Source: Paenibacillus arenilitoris
GTDB taxonomy: Bacteria > Bacillota > Bacilli > Paenibacillales > Paenibacillaceae
Reading direction: 5' to 3'
Assembly: GCF_014705655.1 (NCBI RefSeq)
Contig: NZ_JACXIY010000009.1
Location: 62,001-126,000, forward strand
DNA length: 64,000 bases
The notes beneath the pieces were generated by a model, which was given only the letters and a program-made list of their open reading frames with translations, was not told the DNA's origin and did no database searches. The position numbers and the translations under genes are program-made. This document shows, one piece after another, positions 61,639-64,000 of the stretch. Each line of letters begins with the position of its first letter. Position 1 is the first letter of the stretch.

Positions 61639-62523
61639 ATGAAGGAAGGCAGCGGCAAACGAAGGAAGGGCGGGAGGAGCCTCAGTCCGCGGACGCAAAC
61701 GGCGTGGAGCGTCATCTGGCTGATCGTCGGTTCGGTCATCGTGGCGATCAGCTTCAACATGTTCATGGTGCCGAACGGGATCGCCTCCGGCGGCGTGTCG
61801 GGCGTGTCCATTCTCGTGCAGCGCATGTTCGGGGTGACGCCGGCCATCACGCAGTGGGCGATCAACATTCCGCTGTTTCTGGCGGGCTTATGGCTGCTCG
61901 GCAAGCGCTTCGCGCTGAAGACGGCGCTCGGCTCGATCGTGCTGCCCTTGTTCGTGCTGCTGACCGACGGATGGCCGTCGCCGACGGAAAATCCATTGCT
62001 TGCCGCCATTTACGGCGGGATCGGGATCGGCCTCGGTCTCGGCTTGGTGTTTCGAGGCGGCGCTTCGACGGGCGGGCTGGACTTGGCCGCGCAAATCTTG
62101 CATCGGTACACGGGGCTTCCGCTCAGCCTCGCGATCGTCTGCTTCGACGGATGCGTCATCGCGGCCGCGGGCATCGTCATCTCGCCCGAAATCGCGCTCT
62201 ACGCGCTGATCGGCCTGTTCGTGACGAGCAAGACGATCGACTTCGTGCAGACCGGCCTGCAGCTTTCGAAGGTCGCCTTCATTATCAGCGATCAGGCCGA
62301 CGCGGTCGCTGGCGCCATACTTAATGATCTGGACCGGGGCTTAACGAAGCTCGACGGCCACGGCGGCTACACCGGAGCGGGAAGGACGGTGCTGATGGTC
62401 GTCGTAGGCCAGAACGAGGTGCCGAAGCTGAAGCAGCTCGTTCGGGCGATCGATCCGGGAGCGTTCGTCATCATTAGCAATACGGCCGAGGTGCTCGGGC
62501 AAGGGTTCAAGCTGGAGCAGTGA
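61639..62523 (+). CDS. YitT family membrane protein (DUF2179 C-terminus)
   Basis: Polytopic membrane protein of 294 residues. There are about five or six membrane helices (about 25-190) with NMFMVPNGIASGGVSGVSIL and FRGGASTGGLDLAAQIL, the two conserved glycine-rich YitT motifs. The C-terminal cytosolic DUF2179 domain (about 210-290) has RGLTKLDGHGGYTGAGRTVLM split across it. The substrate is unknown for the family. ATG 61639 has AAGGAGA nine bases upstream. Single-gene unit between prfB and argC. Confidence 0.93.
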   Translation: MKEGSGKRRKGGRSLSPRTQTAWSVIWLIVGSVIVAISFNMFMVPNGIASGGVSGVSILVQRMFGVTPAITQWAINIPLFLAGLWLLGKRFALKTALGSIVLPLFVLLTDGWPSPTENPLLAAIYGGIGIGLGLGLVFRGGASTGGLDLAAQILHRYTGLPLSLAIVCFDGCVIAAAGIVISPEIALYALIGLFVTSKTIDFVQTGLQLSKVAFIISDQADAVAGAILNDLDRGLTKLDGHGGYTGAGRTVLMVVVGQNEVPKLKQLVRAIDPGAFVIISNTAEVLGQGFKLEQ

Positions 62524-62557
62524 CGGTTGAAGACTCGGGGAGGTTCAAGACGGTTCA

Positions 62558-62590
62558 GGGCTCGCGGGAGCGGGCTTTGGGCCTTTTTTT
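62558..62590 (+). terminator. Possible weak terminator after the YitT gene
   Basis: GCTC / GAGC around GCGG, then a G-rich stretch and TTTTTTT (62584-62590). The T-run is good but the stem is short, so this is a guess. Confidence 0.35.
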
Positions 62591-62649
62591 ACGTTCGGGA
62601 CGGGCCGTTTTGTCAAAATTTCGCATATGGAATTCCCCTTAAAAGTGCG

Positions 62650-62678
62650 TTGTATTATTATGAATACGATTGTATAAT
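62650..62678 (+). promoter_or_regulatory. argC promoter overlapping an ArgR-like box
   Basis: TTGTAT (62650-62655), 17 bases, then TATAAT (62673-62678). Across it, TATGAATACGATTGTATA (62659-62676) resembles the ARG box TNTGNATWWWWATNCANA, with mismatches mainly in the centre. Binding of ArgR here would block the promoter, as expected for argCJBD. Confidence 0.6.
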
Positions 62679-62683
62679 AATAC

Positions 62684-62809
62684 GGAACACGATGCGTGTT
62701 TCCATCAACTGCCGAATGTTGTAAAATAAAAAGTTGAAGTAGAAGACAACCTTTCCGTGAGCGGAAAGACCAATAGATGGAGCCGCGAGCGCCCCTTGTC
62801 TAGGGGGCG
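62684..62809 (+). promoter_or_regulatory. Structured leader of argC with three hairpins
   Basis: Within the 165-base leader there are GGAACACG / CGTGTTTCC (62684-62703, at the likely transcript start), CTTTCCG / CGGAAAG with loop TGAG (62751-62768) and CGCCCC / GGGGCG around about eight bases (62790-62809). None is followed by a T-run. They could stabilise the mRNA or serve as a control element. No open frame suggesting a leader peptide was recognised. The rest of 62524-62649 shows no gene. Confidence 0.5.
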
Positions 62810-62849
62810 ATTCGGCATGCGGCGTCCAGTTTTCGGGGGAGAGATAACC

Positions 62850-63899
62850 ATGAGTGCAAAGGTGAAAGTCGCGATCGTCGGCTCTACCGGCTACGGCGGC
62901 GTAGAGTTGATTCGATTGCTGGCGTCCCATCCGCTTGCCGAGGTGACGTCGGTCATCTCGTCGTCAAGCGCGGGAACGTCGATTACGGAAGGCTATCCGC
63001 ATTTGACCGGCATTCGGGAGGAACTGCTCGACGACGTCGATCCGGCGGCGATCAAAGCGAAGGCGGACGTCGTGTTCCTGGCTACGCCTCCGGGCGTTGC
63101 TTCGAAGCTTGTCCCGCAGCTGCTCGAGGCCGGCCTTAAGATCATCGATTTGTCCGGTGATTTCCGGCTGAAGTCGCCCGACCTCTACAAAGAGTGGTAC
63201 AAGAAGGAAGCGGCCGACGAGGCGTATTTGAAGCGGGCGGTATTCGGGCTTCCCGAAGTGTACGGGGACAGCGTACAGGACGCGCCGTTCATTTCCAATC
63301 CGGGCTGCTATCCGACGGCGACGCTGCTCGGCCTCGTGCCCGCGGTGAAGGAAGGCTGGATCGATCCTTCGACGATTATTATCGACGCGAAGTCCGGCGT
63401 CTCCGGCGCGGGACGAGGCGCTTCGCTCGGTACCCATTACTCGGAGCTCAACGAGAACTTCCGCGCTTACAAGCTGAATCAGCATCAGCATATTCCGGAG
63501 ATCGAGATGGTGCTGTCGGATATGGCCGCAAGGCCGGTCGTCGCGACGTTCTCGACGCATCTCGTCCCGATGACGCGCGGCATTATGTCCACAATGTACG
63601 CAAGCGTGCAGGGCGAGCGGAGCGCGCAGGATTTTATCGATTTGTACAAATCCTACTACGAAGGCCGTCCGTTCGTGCGCATCCGTCCGGAAGGCCAGTG
63701 GCCGTCCACGAAGGAAGTGTGGGGCTCCAACTACTGCGACATCGGCTTTGCCGTCGATAAGCGCACGGGACGCGTGACGATCGTATCGGTCATCGACAAT
63801 TTGGTCAAAGGCGCGGCCGGCCAAGCGATTCAGAATTTGAATTTGATGATGGGCTGGGACGAGACGCTCGGCCTGCAGTTCGTGCCGGCTTATCCGTAA
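62850..63899 (+). CDS. argC: N-acetyl-gamma-glutamyl-phosphate reductase
   Basis: Third step of arginine synthesis: NADPH reduction of N-acetylglutamyl phosphate to the semialdehyde. It has 349 residues. The N-terminal nucleotide fold is VAIVGSTGYGGVELIRLL, the active-site Cys is Cys153 in NPGCYPTA, and HQHIPEIE and SGVSGAGRGA are conserved. The frame is open to 62757, but ATG 62850, with GGGGGAGAG upstream, gives the conserved N-terminus. It is followed by a gene that looks like argJ. Controlled by the ArgR-like box and the leader. Confidence 0.96.
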   Translation: MSAKVKVAIVGSTGYGGVELIRLLASHPLAEVTSVISSSSAGTSITEGYPHLTGIREELLDDVDPAAIKAKADVVFLATPPGVASKLVPQLLEAGLKIIDLSGDFRLKSPDLYKEWYKKEAADEAYLKRAVFGLPEVYGDSVQDAPFISNPGCYPTATLLGLVPAVKEGWIDPSTIIIDAKSGVSGAGRGASLGTHYSELNENFRAYKLNQHQHIPEIEMVLSDMAARPVVATFSTHLVPMTRGIMSTMYASVQGERSAQDFIDLYKSYYEGRPFVRIRPEGQWPSTKEVWGSNYCDIGFAVDKRTGRVTIVSVIDNLVKGAAGQAIQNLNLMMGWDETLGLQFVPAYP

Positions 63900-63966
63900 T
63901 CGGCATCGAAGCAGTTAACGCACTCTTTCTTTTCACTCATACATGCGAAGGAGAAACGATTTTACG

Positions 63967-64000
63967 ATGGGACAGGACAACTCGGCAAGTCCGTTCTCGG
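63967..64000 (+). CDS. argJ: Start of a gene, probably argJ (partial)
   Basis: ATG 63967 opens a frame MGQDNSASPFS that runs off the window. AAGGAG lies 13 bases upstream. In Bacilli and Paenibacillus argC is followed by argJ (ornithine acetyltransferase / N-acetylglutamate synthase), so this identity is inferred from position. Only eleven codons are visible, too few to confirm. Confidence 0.45.
   Translation, partial: MGQDNSASPFS

Overview
This window is chromosome from a spore-forming, motile Gram-positive rod with an S-layer, almost certainly a member of the Paenibacillaceae (Paenibacillus or Cohnella type). The signs are the order spoIID-spoIIQ-spoIIID-mbl-flhO-flhP, the order comFA-comFC-yvyF-flgM-flgN-flgK-flgL-yviE-fliW-csrA-hag-flaG-fliD-fliS, SLH-domain surface proteins next to csaB, a spore SASP gene, and strong AGGAGG-type ribosome binding sites with frequent GTG and TTG starts. 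Most genes are GC-rich. The S-layer genes and the flagellar filament block are visibly richer in A and T. No phage, insertion sequence, tRNA, rRNA or CRISPR was seen.

Layout. 1-2265: end of a MacAB-like export system. 2.4-6.0 kb: sporulation genes and the actin homologue mbl, with recognisable sigma-E, sigma-F and sigma-H promoter elements. 6.2-8.2 kb: flhO/flhP rod-hook proteins and a small EpuA-family membrane protein. 8.2-8.7 kb: non-coding DNA with a terminator and a cluster of related hairpins. 8.7-10.9 kb: a lone minus-strand secreted protein with about eight Big_2 repeats. 11.1-14.1 kb: a CDP-alcohol phosphatidyltransferase, fabZ and an alpha-phosphoglucomutase. 14.1-19.4 kb: a secondary cell wall polymer cassette (DUF5693 membrane protein, csaB pyruvyl transferase, TagA-type glycosyltransferase, TagO-type initiating transferase).

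19.6-39.4 kb: the surface-protein region. It holds a large SLH protein, the likely major S-layer protein with two in-frame ribosome-bound starts, an AT-rich secreted protein of unknown family, a small anchored protein, a SASP, metK behind an attenuator-like leader, a heptad-repeat coiled-coil protein, a second very large SLH protein and a phosphodiester glycosidase. CsaB-type pyruvylated polymer is the known ligand of SLH domains, so this cassette probably makes the anchor for the SLH proteins encoded beside it.

39.5-41.4 kb: degS-degU. 41.5-43.0 kb: a minus-strand LPKTG surface protein. 43.2-46.7 kb: a small membrane protein, then comFA-comFC. 46.8-56.6 kb: late flagellar genes, with FlgM, FliW and CsrA control circuits and sigma-D promoters. 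56.7-61.5 kb: a cold-shock protein, hpf, secA and prfB with its programmed +1 frameshift. 61.6-64.0 kb: a YitT-family protein, then argC and the start of a gene that is probably argJ, behind a promoter overlapping an ArgR-like box.

The least explained items are the metK leader, the possible pseudoknot before the first SLH gene, the dual starts of the S-layer gene, the AT-rich secreted protein at 26986-29067, the hairpin cluster at 8.4-8.6 kb and the flgM promoter buried in a terminator stem.
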